Shown in pieces: positions 1 through 3,695 of a stretch of 6,715 nt of DNA. A program made the position numbers and the translations under genes. Numbering within the stretch: position 1 is the first letter of the stretch; every line of letters begins with the position of its first letter. Source of the stretch: Bacillota bacterium (lineage in GTDB: Bacteria; Bacillota; Bacilli; Alicyclobacillales; SLC66); assembly GCA_021821185.1 (NCBI GenBank), contig JAKACU010000097.1, positions 1 through 6,715 on the forward strand, in the 5' to 3' direction. Under the pieces are notes generated by a model. That model had not been told where the DNA came from, ran no database searches, and was given only the letters and a program-made list of their open reading frames with translations.

Positions 1-114
1 CTTCGTGAGTGCCCTTTCGCCAATCGCCGTAAGTTCAACCGATTCATTCGCTTTCATCTTGGCTAAAATCCGTTTAGCCACATGCTCTGTGCTCGCGTTG
101 GCAGCCACTCTCAA
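1..114 (-). CDS. SpoVS-like protein, N-terminal part (runs off the left edge)
   Basis: The complement of 114-1 reads as an open frame of 38 codons that continues past the window edge. It starts at TTG (114-112), preceded by AAAGAGGGTG with a 6-nt spacer. An in-frame TAG two codons upstream rules out a longer start. The peptide begins LRVAANASTEHVAKRILAK and continues to VELTAIGERALTK. This matches the opening of stage V sporulation protein S (LKVS..SSP..VAGAIA....... VELQAIG..A), a roughly 86-aa, Alba-like nucleic-acid-binding protein known from Bacillus spore-coat and cortex formation. Only about 45% of the family length is visible, so the C-terminal half cannot be checked. It lies 14 nt behind the stop of the ORF ending at 129 and is probably the last or a middle gene of a leftward operon. 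The family call rests on recognising the pattern, not on an alignment. Confidence 0.7.
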   Translation of the reverse strand, partial: MRVAANASTEHVAKRILAKMKANESVELTAIGERALTK

Positions 115-128
115 TGTCTACACCCTCT

Positions 129-332
129 TTAATTGTGTGAGTTAGACTGCAACTCCCGCCTTAGTGCACGCAGTCGGTACAGGAGAAGGAATCGATCCGC
201 GCAGGGCATTTGACCGTGCGTGCGCCTATGAGATGGATCGTATCGGCAGGCGAGAGATTGTTTTATGCGGTTCATCACCGCGCACAAGCCGTCCAAAGGT
301 GCTGTGGGCAGTTTGTGCTCAGCGACGATCAA
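129..332 (-). CDS. Small hypothetical protein (67 aa), leftward operon
   Basis: A leftward frame whose TTG start overlaps the TGA stop of the preceding gene (TTGA, 332-329), an arrangement typical of translational coupling. It ends 14 nt before the SpoVS-like gene. The product is basic at its C-terminus. Its centre reads LACRYDPSHRRTHGQMPCADRF, with two cysteines and two histidines, followed by an arginine-rich helix (LLLYRLRALRREL). I do not recognise the family. No convincing Shine-Dalgarno sequence sits at normal spacing before the TTG, so expression would depend on coupling. A rightward frame (164-445) covers the same DNA but has no ribosome binding site or neighbours in its direction. 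The leftward reading is preferred because of the overlap and the co-directional neighbours. Confidence 0.4.
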   Translation of the reverse strand: MIVAEHKLPTAPLDGLCAVMNRIKQSLACRYDPSHRRTHGQMPCADRFLLLYRLRALRRELQSNSHN

Positions 333-574
333 TGACGCATGATGCGCTCCCAGTCAGACGCAGACACGGGATCCGGCTCGCGTTTTTCGCGCCGTTTGCG
401 CTTGGGAAGTGTTCGTGTGAAATTCATCGTCACGGCACGTTCTGAATCATACAGCGTGTAATCCACGCGCGTGTGCTTAGTCACGAGGATACAGCACTCA
501 GCCCGTGTACACATGACTTTATCGTCGTACGCCGTCCCCCACGGACAAGCATACCCCATTTGGCATGCATACAC
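329..574 (-). CDS. Small cysteine-rich hypothetical protein (81 aa)
   Basis: A leftward frame starting at GTG (574-572). It is preceded on its own strand by GCAGGTGAG about 5 nt upstream, a reasonable ribosome binding site. The N-terminal 28 residues hold five cysteines (C4, C10, C22, C27, C28). The pattern Cx5C...Cx4CC could be a small metal-binding or disulfide module. The C-terminal half is very basic (residues about 56-68, PKRKRREKREPDP), which suggests nucleic-acid contact. No known family is recognised. The stop overlaps the start of the next gene (332-129), so the pair is probably co-transcribed with the SpoVS-like gene. No clear promoter was found upstream; a TAAACT-like -10 near 600 lacks a good -35. 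Confidence 0.5.
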   Translation of the reverse strand: MYACQMGYACPWGTAYDDKVMCTRAECCILVTKHTRVDYTLYDSERAVTMNFTRTLPKRKRREKREPDPVSASDWERIMRH

Positions 575-630
575 GGACTCACCTGCTCTCTGATCGCAGT
601 TTACACACTAGGCACAATACGATGTTAGCA

Positions 631-651
631 CCGTTTTTGCATAAAAAACGG
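631..651. repeat. Hairpin-forming inverted repeat between divergent operons
   Basis: CCGTTTTT (631-638) and AAAAACGG (644-651) form a perfect 8-bp stem with a GCATA loop. It lies between the leftward operon (start at 574) and the rightward RHH gene (752). No gene reads into it from the left on the plus strand. The following plus-strand sequence is T-rich but interrupted, so it is not a clean intrinsic terminator. It might be a weak terminator, a transcription insulator or a DNA structural element. Confidence 0.5.
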
Positions 652-710
652 CTTTGTTGTGGTCTTTGTGTGGTTTTTTCGTTGGGCTGTTTCTTTTCTT
701 GTTTCCTGTG
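649..710. other. 62-nt tract with no adenine on the plus strand
   Basis: From 649 to 710 the plus strand contains only T, G and C, mostly T and G, and therefore the minus strand has no T. The tract begins at the right arm of the hairpin and ends exactly at the -10 region of the rightward promoter. It is non-coding: the apparent hydrophobic extension of the RHH frame across it lies upstream of the predicted transcription start. Its function is unknown. Confidence 0.75.
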
Positions 711-717
711 ATATACT
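709..717 (+). promoter_or_regulatory. Extended -10 promoter of the RHH gene
   Basis: TGATATACT is an extended -10 element (TGnTATACT). No good -35 hexamer lies 16-18 nt upstream, where the DNA is the A-free T/G tract; the extended -10 would compensate. The predicted start near 723-725 puts the transcription start inside the operator-like repeat and leaves a 5' leader of about 28 nt carrying AAAGGAGG. Confidence 0.55.
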
Positions 718-719
718 AA

Positions 720-734
720 TGGTATCACTTTGGT
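720..734 (+). promoter_or_regulatory. Operator-like repeat, copy 1 (autoregulation site?)
   Basis: TGGTATCACTTTGGT at 720-734 matches copy 2 at 933-947 in 14 of 15 positions. It carries two TGGT half-sites 11 bp apart, about one helical turn, the kind of spacing used by ribbon-helix-helix dimers. GTGATA (708-713) and TATCAC (723-728) also form a perfect inverted repeat flanking the -10. The position over the predicted transcription start fits repression of the RHH gene by its own product. This is inference from position and repetition. Confidence 0.5.
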
Positions 735-751
735 ACAAAGGAGGAATAGTA

Positions 752-928
752 GTGATTAACGAAACCGAGAAATTACGCAGAAATTTTACACTCCCACGAG
801 AGGTCTACAGTGATTTGCAAGCACTGGCCTCGCACATGACGGCATCAGGGATCGGCAAAGTCTCTGTTTCCGATCTGATTTTGTGGGGGGCGAAAAAAAT
901 AATTGAAGAAAACAAAAAAGGTGTTTGA
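752..928 (+). CDS. Ribbon-helix-helix (CopG/Arc-type) transcriptional regulator, 58 aa
   Basis: The start is GTG at 752, with a textbook AAAGGAGG (737-744) and a 7-nt spacer. A longer frame from 659 is rejected because the promoter -10 (712-717) lies inside it. The fold is readable: a short basic strand RRNFTLP (residues 9-15), helix A (about 16-31) and helix B (about 38-53, SVSDLILWGAKKIIEE), the layout of a ribbon-helix-helix DNA-binding dimer. Size and architecture fit plasmid copy-number or partition regulators of the CopG/Arc/omega type, though no specific subfamily is recognised. Near-identical 15-bp motifs lie at its own promoter and in the promoter directly behind it. Its stop codon (926-928) is embedded in the next -35 box. 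It is therefore probably an autorepressor that also controls the operon beginning at 1019. Confidence 0.75.
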   Translation: MINETEKLRRNFTLPREVYSDLQALASHMTASGIGKVSVSDLILWGAKKIIEENKKGV

Positions 929-954
929 CAAGTGGTATCACCTTGGTGTATGAT
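925..954 (+). promoter_or_regulatory. Strong sigma-A type promoter of the acidic-protein operon
   Basis: TTGACA (925-930), an 18-nt spacer and TATGAT (949-954) form a near-consensus vegetative promoter. The -35 overlaps the stop codon of the RHH gene. The predicted start near 961 gives a leader of about 58 nt. The spacer is almost entirely filled by the second operator-like repeat, so a bound repressor would block RNA polymerase directly. Confidence 0.8.
933..947 (+). promoter_or_regulatory. Operator-like repeat, copy 2, inside the promoter spacer
   Basis: TGGTATCACCTTGGT differs from copy 1 (720-734) at one base. It lies wholly between the -35 and -10 boxes. The two TGGT elements are again 11 bp apart. 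CACC-TT-GGTG (939-948) also gives it a small perfect dyad that copy 1 has only in part. It is likely the second binding site of the 58-aa RHH protein. Confidence 0.55.
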
Positions 955-974
955 GTGTACATCAGCAAGACACA

Positions 975-1000
975 CGGCGACAGCCCATAAGGGGCGGCCG
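975..1000 (+). promoter_or_regulatory. GC-only stem-loop in the 5' leader
   Basis: CGGC (975-978) pairs with GCCG (997-1000), and GCCC (983-986) pairs with GGGC (992-995) around the loop ATAAG, with a small internal loop between. The eight GC pairs end 3 nt before the GAGGAGG ribosome binding site (1003-1009). It could modulate translation or stabilise the mRNA. It matches no riboswitch class I know. Confidence 0.35.
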
Positions 1001-1018
1001 ATGAGGAGGAAAAAACAA

Positions 1019-1621
1019 ATGGCAGTAAATATCGAAGCAATTAAAGCGCTGGAGGATGTAAAAGCACCTGTATATATGCACTACAAAGGTCAATTCCAGC
1101 CGCAAGAAGCCTACATTCAAATGACCGAAGATGGTACGATTTCAGCCGACTATTCGTCTGTGGTGGGTGATGGAATGCCAAGCGACGTATGGCATCAACA
1201 CACATTGCGTTTCCCGATCCATTCTAATGTCACTGGAAATACGATCCTAGATTTTGTGAATGAGTACATGGAGGAGTTTGAAGCAATCCATGCAGGTCAT
1301 CATGTAGAGTGGGACGGGAATAATTGGAGAGGGTATTTAACTGAGACAGCCAATGATGCTCGGCTGCTTTTAGGTCAAATGGCGCTGGGTATTGATCCAG
1401 ATTTTATGGTCTATGACGATCCCGACGAGTGGTTTTGTGATGAAAATTTTACTACAGGCAGATGGGTGGATGCTTTTCATAGTGGTACACTCAGAGCCGA
1501 AATTGAGGATGAAATGAAGCATACAGACAGCGACATCTATCTCGCATTTAGCGTAGACGATGCTTTCGAATACATTGAAAATAGTATTAAAGAAAAATTA
1601 GAAGAAGTAGAAGAAGCGTAA
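1019..1621 (+). CDS. Highly acidic hypothetical protein, 200 aa (candidate DNA mimic)
   Basis: The start is ATG 1019, with GAGGAGG (1003-1009) 9 nt upstream. An in-frame ATG at 1001 (MRRKKQ...), behind AAGGGG, is an alternative. I prefer 1019 because the next two genes use the same ribosome-site layout. My count gives 42 Asp/Glu against 11 Lys/Arg, a net charge near -31 in 200 residues. Visible motifs are VVGDGMPSDVWHQHTLRFPI (about 57-76), WDGNNWRGYLT (about 106-116) and an acidic helical tail ending EKLEEVEEA. I recall similar DVWH/WDGNN proteins on plasmids and phages but cannot name a function. Charge, size and position as first gene behind a repressible strong promoter resemble anti-restriction DNA mimics such as ArdA or Ocr. 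There is no recognisable ArdA sequence motif, so that role is only a hypothesis. Confidence 0.8.
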   Translation: MAVNIEAIKALEDVKAPVYMHYKGQFQPQEAYIQMTEDGTISADYSSVVGDGMPSDVWHQHTLRFPIHSNVTGNTILDFVNEYMEEFEAIHAGHHVEWDGNNWRGYLTETANDARLLLGQMALGIDPDFMVYDDPDEWFCDENFTTGRWVDAFHSGTLRAEIEDEMKHTDSDIYLAFSVDDAFEYIENSIKEKLEEVEEA

Positions 1622-1629
1622 AAAACACA

Positions 1630-1640
1630 ATGAGGAGGAA
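1630..1640 (+). promoter_or_regulatory. Repeated ribosome-binding cassette ATGAGGAGGAA
   Basis: The same 11 nt occur at 1001-1011, 1630-1640 and 1942-1952, before each of the three genes of this operon. The surrounding context is A-rich. In the 1630 copy the embedded ATG opens a 5-codon frame whose TGA (1645-1647) overlaps the ATG of the next gene (TGATG). Coupled translation is possible but not shown. Confidence 0.6.
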
Positions 1641-1646
1641 CCCGTG

Positions 1647-1922
1647 ATGACGAATGAACAATACGGGAAATTATACAAGGAATTTAAGGATGCTTTTGAC
1701 GCTGGATACGGGATAAAGGTCGAGGATCTTCTGGGTGGCGGTATCTGTGAAGATTGCGACAACAACGAATTAGATAACTATGCACCATTCGGAGAAAGAG
1801 TGGCTAGATCCTACAGCGACACAGATATTGCTGTCTACGAAGTCACGGACGAGCCTCTTGGTTATTGGTGTGTTGGTAATGTAAATGGTCCGTGGGCAAT
1901 ACGCATCAGCATCATAAACTAA
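1647..1922 (+). CDS. Acidic hypothetical protein, 91 aa
   Basis: ATG 1647 is chosen (8 nt from GAGGAGG at 1632-1638) over the adjacent in-frame GTG 1644. The product carries about 17 acidic and 7 basic residues. It has a central CEDC pair (ICEDCDNNELDNYAPFG) and an aromatic C-terminal part (YWCVGNVNGPWAIRI) that looks like beta-strands. There is no signal peptide or membrane segment, so it is probably cytosolic. I recognise no family. It follows the 200-aa acidic gene by 25 nt and precedes the 94-aa gene by 36 nt, with identical ribosome sites, so all three should be one transcript from the promoter at 925-954. The shared acidity with the first gene may mean a related role, but that is speculation. 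Confidence 0.75.
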   Translation: MTNEQYGKLYKEFKDAFDAGYGIKVEDLLGGGICEDCDNNELDNYAPFGERVARSYSDTDIAVYEVTDEPLGYWCVGNVNGPWAIRISIIN

Positions 1923-1958
1923 CCTAAAAACCTTAACAATAATGAGGAGGAAAACGAA

Positions 1959-2243
1959 ATGCAGGAATGGAAAACAAGATTAGCAGAAAAAATGGCACAG
2001 ACGGGACTACGCGAGGTATCTCTTCGCGAAGTAGCCAATCAGAACGGGATTAAGCACATCAACCGACAGGATTCTTTAGATATTCTGCACCTATTCGTTA
2101 AAAATAACCCAACATATCGGATCGTGCAAATGGTGAATGATCTGCACAGCAAAGAGAGTTTGTTTACAACGGCAGTAGTGACGGAGAATGAATACCAAAG
2201 TGAAGCGGAATGGCGTAAAGAAGTAGCGGTAAAGCCGATATGA
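1959..2243 (+). CDS. Hypothetical protein, 94 aa, last gene of the RHH-controlled operon
   Basis: ATG 1959 lies 8 nt behind GAGGAGG (1944-1950). The product is a mixed-charge soluble protein. Its N-terminal 60 residues look helical: WKTRLAEKMAQTG, then LREVSLREVANQNGIKHI, then SLDILHLFVKNNPTYRIVQM. The middle part could be a degenerate helix-turn-helix (SLREVANQNGIKHINRQD), but the match is weak and I do not assign DNA binding. There is no known family, signal peptide or membrane segment. It is followed 21 nt later by a strong terminator (2265-2290), which marks the operon end. Unlike its two upstream partners it is not strongly acidic. Confidence 0.7.
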   Translation: MQEWKTRLAEKMAQTGLREVSLREVANQNGIKHINRQDSLDILHLFVKNNPTYRIVQMVNDLHSKESLFTTAVVTENEYQSEAEWRKEVAVKPI

Positions 2244-2264
2244 GGATAGATCAAGATCAAATTC

Positions 2265-2290
2265 AAACCGCCTGTGATGGGCGGTTTTTT
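2265..2290. terminator. Bidirectional intrinsic terminator between convergent genes
   Basis: AAACCGCC (2265-2272), a 7-nt loop and GGCGGTTT are followed by a continued T run to 2290. This is a classic strong rho-independent terminator for the rightward operon. On the minus strand the same stem is followed by TTTGAATTT, so it can also stop the leftward gene that ends at 2302. Confidence 0.9.
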
Positions 2291-2301
2291 GTGCATTCGT
2301 T

Positions 2302-2682
2302 CTATTCGTGATAGATCACAAATGGCACCGCTGGATTGTCTATCTCTGTGTTGTATGTAGGTTGCCCATAATTTGAATACAAGCATTCCTCGGCGCAATC
2401 TGTAGTCAGATGTATAAAGGCTTTTTCCTTCCAGTCAGTAGCCCGTATTTTCTTTCCTGCAAGTAGTGCCTCGAACCGCTCTCTGACAGATAAAGTATGT
2501 GGAAATAGTTCATCCATCGTTTCTTCTGTGGCCGCTGCACTTACTAGAATATCGGTCAGATGCCGACGAAGTACCCAGTCCTTAGCTGTGTCCGGAATCC
2601 ATATATAGTCATGTATCTGATCGACGGAACATCGAATGTTGTCAATGTGTTTTCTTAACGATTTGTCTTTCTGCTGATCCAT
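2302..2682 (-). CDS. Hypothetical protein, 126 aa, with a DUF2829/Tad2-like motif
   Basis: The start is ATG (2682-2680), with GAAAGGAG and a 7-nt spacer on the minus strand. A 10-codon longer frame is open but begins upstream of this site and reaches into the -10 box, so it is not used. The N-terminal 60 residues look helical and soluble. Residues about 70-91 read FEALLAGKKIRATDWKEKAF and are followed by IHL. This resembles the L..GKKIRR..W....YI.L core common in phage proteins of the DUF2829 type, the fold to which Thoeris anti-defence protein Tad2 belongs. The C-terminal end (NPAVPFVIYHE) fits the usual terminal strand of such proteins. The resemblance is short and the N-terminal half is unexplained, so the function stays open. 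The gene is monocistronic with its own promoter. Confidence 0.75.
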   Translation of the reverse strand: MDQQKDKSLRKHIDNIRCSVDQIHDYIWIPDTAKDWVLRRHLTDILVSAAATEETMDELFPHTLSVRERFEALLAGKKIRATDWKEKAFIHLTTDCAEECLYSNYGQPTYNTEIDNPAVPFVIYHE

Positions 2683-2710
2683 ATGTTTTCTCCTTTCGTC
2701 GTCCCACTCC

Positions 2711-2719
2711 ATTATATCA
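2711..2719 (-). promoter_or_regulatory. Extended -10 promoter for the leftward 126-aa gene
   Basis: On the minus strand TGATATAAT gives a perfect TATAAT (2716-2711) with a TGn extension. The -35 region is poor. The predicted start is about 10 nt before GAAAGGAG. The GTGATATA core is shared with the RHH gene promoter (708-715), which may simply reflect the extended -10. Confidence 0.6.
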
Positions 2720-2757
2720 CGAGCAAAAATATTCTACGCATATCCTCCTATCCATTG

Positions 2758-2774
2758 CATAGTGACGAGCTATG
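2758..2774. repeat. Short inverted repeat in the divergent intergenic region
   Basis: CATAG (2758-2762) and CTATG (2770-2774) form a perfect 5-bp dyad with a 7-nt spacer, 45 nt before the RHH-2 start. A weak TTGCAT/TAGAGT promoter with an overlong spacer overlaps it. It is a possible operator for the adjacent RHH protein but short enough to be chance. Confidence 0.25.
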
Positions 2775-2818
2775 AAGCGTAGAGTAGAGTATACCACCAT
2801 AAAGGAGCGTGTCAAGAC

Positions 2819-3019
2819 GTGTCAGAGCGGTCAGGAGAGTTAAAACGAGCGGTCACGTTTGACCTTAGCAAGCCTTCACATCGAGCATTGTACGATTTTT
2901 CTCGTACCATCAATTTTTCTGAATTTGTAAGAAGATCGCTAGAAGTGGAGTGGAAACGCAGGCAGCCACCTGCGAAAAATTCAGAGAGTGTCGCTACGGT
3001 CAGCCTTAAAGTGGAATAA
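2819..3019 (+). CDS. Second ribbon-helix-helix-like small protein, 66 aa
   Basis: The start is GTG 2819, behind AAAGGAG (2801-2807) at a rather long 11-nt spacing. A GTG at 2809 is out of frame. Residues 9-16 (KRAVTFDL) form a basic strand, SKPSHRALYDFSR (about 17-29) is helix A, and NFSEFVRRSLEVEWKRRQ (about 32-49) is helix B, a plausible ribbon-helix-helix fold. The F-D-L-[SN]-x-P-x-H-x-x-L-Y pattern recalls RHH proteins found near plasmid partition or transfer genes. The tail from residue 50 is polar and probably disordered. It is clearly different from the 58-aa RHH protein at 752. It may regulate its own divergent region, including the leftward gene starting at 2682, or the transfer genes downstream; neither is shown. 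Confidence 0.65.
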   Translation: MSERSGELKRAVTFDLSKPSHRALYDFSRTINFSEFVRRSLEVEWKRRQPPAKNSESVATVSLKVE

Positions 3020-3042
3020 AAAACACCCATCGAAGGATGGGT
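3018..3042 (-). terminator. Leftward intrinsic terminator overlapping the RHH-2 stop codon
   Basis: ACCCATC (3025-3031) and GATGGGT (3036-3042) form a perfect 7-bp stem with a tetraloop. On the minus strand it is followed by G and six T (3023-3018). On the plus strand only AGAAATAG follows, so this is a terminator for transcription coming from the right. It therefore implies a leftward transcript between about 3200 and 3018. Confidence 0.7.
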
Positions 3043-3057
3043 AGAAATAGCGCAGGT

Positions 3058-3071
3058 AACACTAAAGTGTT
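3058..3071. repeat. Perfect 14-bp inverted repeat AACACT-AA-AGTGTT
   Basis: The two 6-nt arms are exact reverse complements around AA. The compact, perfect symmetry looks more like a protein-binding site than an RNA hairpin. It lies directly before the tandem repeats at 3073-3112, in the intergenic region ahead of the transfer genes. Confidence 0.4.
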
Positions 3072-3072
3072 T

Positions 3073-3112
3073 ATGCGTGTGTAAGCGAGAAGATGCGTGT
3101 CTCAGTGAGAAA
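3073..3112. repeat. Two tandem 20-bp direct repeats
   Basis: Units 3073-3092 and 3093-3112 both begin ATGCGTGT and agree at about 15 of 20 positions. The second contains the 9-bp palindrome CTCAGTGAG (3101-3109). Two iteron-like units are too few to call an origin. They could be a regulator-binding site for the downstream transfer operon. Confidence 0.4.
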
Positions 3113-3182
3113 AAAGCAAAATCGTGTCGCGTATAAAATCAATTGCGGCATAAGCACCGATGGATGCGATCAAAAAATACAT
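3102..3182 (-). CDS. Leftward 26-aa hydrophobic micro-ORF
   Basis: ATG (3182-3180) follows AAGGCGGGAG (3196-3187) on the minus strand with a 4-nt spacer. The frame ends at TGA 3102. The peptide MYFLIASIGAYAAIDFIRD... is one potential membrane segment with a short tail. Its 81 nt are followed, about 60 nt on, by a leftward intrinsic terminator (3042-3018), so a complete mini-transcription unit of roughly 200 nt is possible. Size and hydrophobicity resemble type I toxin peptides and other small membrane proteins. There is no recognised homology and no good promoter was found. An extended reading on the other strand gives nothing. A chance ORF remains possible. Confidence 0.4.
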   Translation of the reverse strand: MYFLIASIGAYAAIDFIRDTILLFSH

Positions 3183-3226
3183 GATTCTCCCGCCTTTCAT
3201 TATCATTTACAGAAGGAGTGAACAGC

Positions 3227-3340
3227 ATGCGCGGATTGGTGATATACGATTGGTTGATCAGCGGCGTTTTAGTTGTGCTAGTCTCTGCACTTATTGTCTC
3301 CAAACTACGAAAAAATACACGTGATCGGAGGGGTCAATAA
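3227..3340 (+). CDS. Small single-pass membrane protein, 37 aa, first gene of the transfer module
   Basis: ATG 3227 follows AGAAGGAG with a spacer of about 8 nt. The peptide has one clear membrane helix (residues about 9-24, WLISGVLVVLVSALIV) and a strongly basic tail (SKLRKNTRDRRGQ). The positive-inside rule would place the tail in the cytoplasm. The TAA stop overlaps the ATG of the next gene (TAATG, 3338-3342), and the ribosome site of that gene lies inside this one. The two are therefore translationally coupled and the micro-gene is very likely real. I recognise no family. Position suggests an accessory membrane component of the secretion channel. No convincing promoter was found upstream; TATAAA at about 3132 lacks a matching -35. 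Confidence 0.7.
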   Translation: MRGLVIYDWLISGVLVVLVSALIVSKLRKNTRDRRGQ

Positions 3341-3684
3341 TGCACCTTTCGCCAACTGTCGCAGCTGTTGCGATCGTATCCTCTACGATTGTCGCCTCTG
3401 GTGTCGCCTACGCCACGCAAGTACCGGATACGGTCGCTGTATTTTCGGATTTTTCGCATCCTGTGAGCACCACATTTAACGACAAAGTATGGCCTTTGTT
3501 GATGGATGTAGGGACGCCCCTTGCCAAAACCATGATGGCTGTTGGCATGTATCGCATGATGCGCAATGACGTAAACGGTGGTTGGCCGACAGTCTATCGT
3601 GCAGGTTTAGGATTACTTGGACTCTATTTAATTGACAGTGTAGTCAAGATCATTGTGGCTGTCGGATCATCCATGCAAGGCTAG
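3340..3684 (+). CDS. VirB2/TrbC-like small membrane protein (pilin candidate), 114 aa
   Basis: ATG 3340 lies 6 nt behind GGAGGGG (3327-3333) and overlaps the previous stop. Residues 1-25 form a signal-peptide-like segment ending VAYA, with a likely cleavage after Ala25 (AYA|TQ). The mature 89 residues hold two hydrophobic stretches (about 50-74 and 88-110), separated by a short polar loop YRMMRNDVNGGWPTVYR. A long signal peptide plus two helices and a small basic loop is the architecture of VirB2/TrbC conjugative pilins. There is no sequence motif to prove it, and charged residues (K63, D99, K103) sit within the helices. The neighbours fit a secretion-channel subunit: a small membrane protein before it, then a wall hydrolase and a DNA-transfer ATPase. 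Confidence 0.6.
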   Translation: MHLSPTVAAVAIVSSTIVASGVAYATQVPDTVAVFSDFSHPVSTTFNDKVWPLLMDVGTPLAKTMMAVGMYRMMRNDVNGGWPTVYRAGLGLLGLYLIDSVVKIIVAVGSSMQG

Positions 3685-3695
3685 GAGGTGCAACT

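Noticed and set aside
164..445. Rightward 93-aa frame over the leftward small genes
   Set aside because: It has no ribosome binding site and no co-directional neighbours. The leftward frames on the same DNA show stop-start overlap and lead into the SpoVS-like gene.
659..751. N-terminal extension of the RHH protein (31 hydrophobic residues)
   Set aside because: It translates the A-free tract and contains the promoter -10. The GTG at 752 has a perfect ribosome site.
932..1018. Longer N-terminus for the acidic protein
   Set aside because: The frame opens inside the promoter spacer, upstream of the predicted transcription start. Only the ATG at 1001 remains a possible alternative.
2039..2398. 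Leftward 119-aa frame across the 94-aa gene and the terminator
   Set aside because: It runs through a strong terminator hairpin, overlaps two supported genes and has no ribosome binding site.
3199..3204. Leftward -10-like GATAAT for the 26-aa micro-ORF
   Set aside because: The implied transcription start would fall inside the ORF's ribosome site, and no -35 is present.
3238..3247. GTGATATAC near the start of the 37-aa gene, matching the RHH promoter region (708-716)
   Set aside because: It is within codons 4-7 of the gene and lacks the TGGT spacing. The shared bases are mainly an extended -10 motif.
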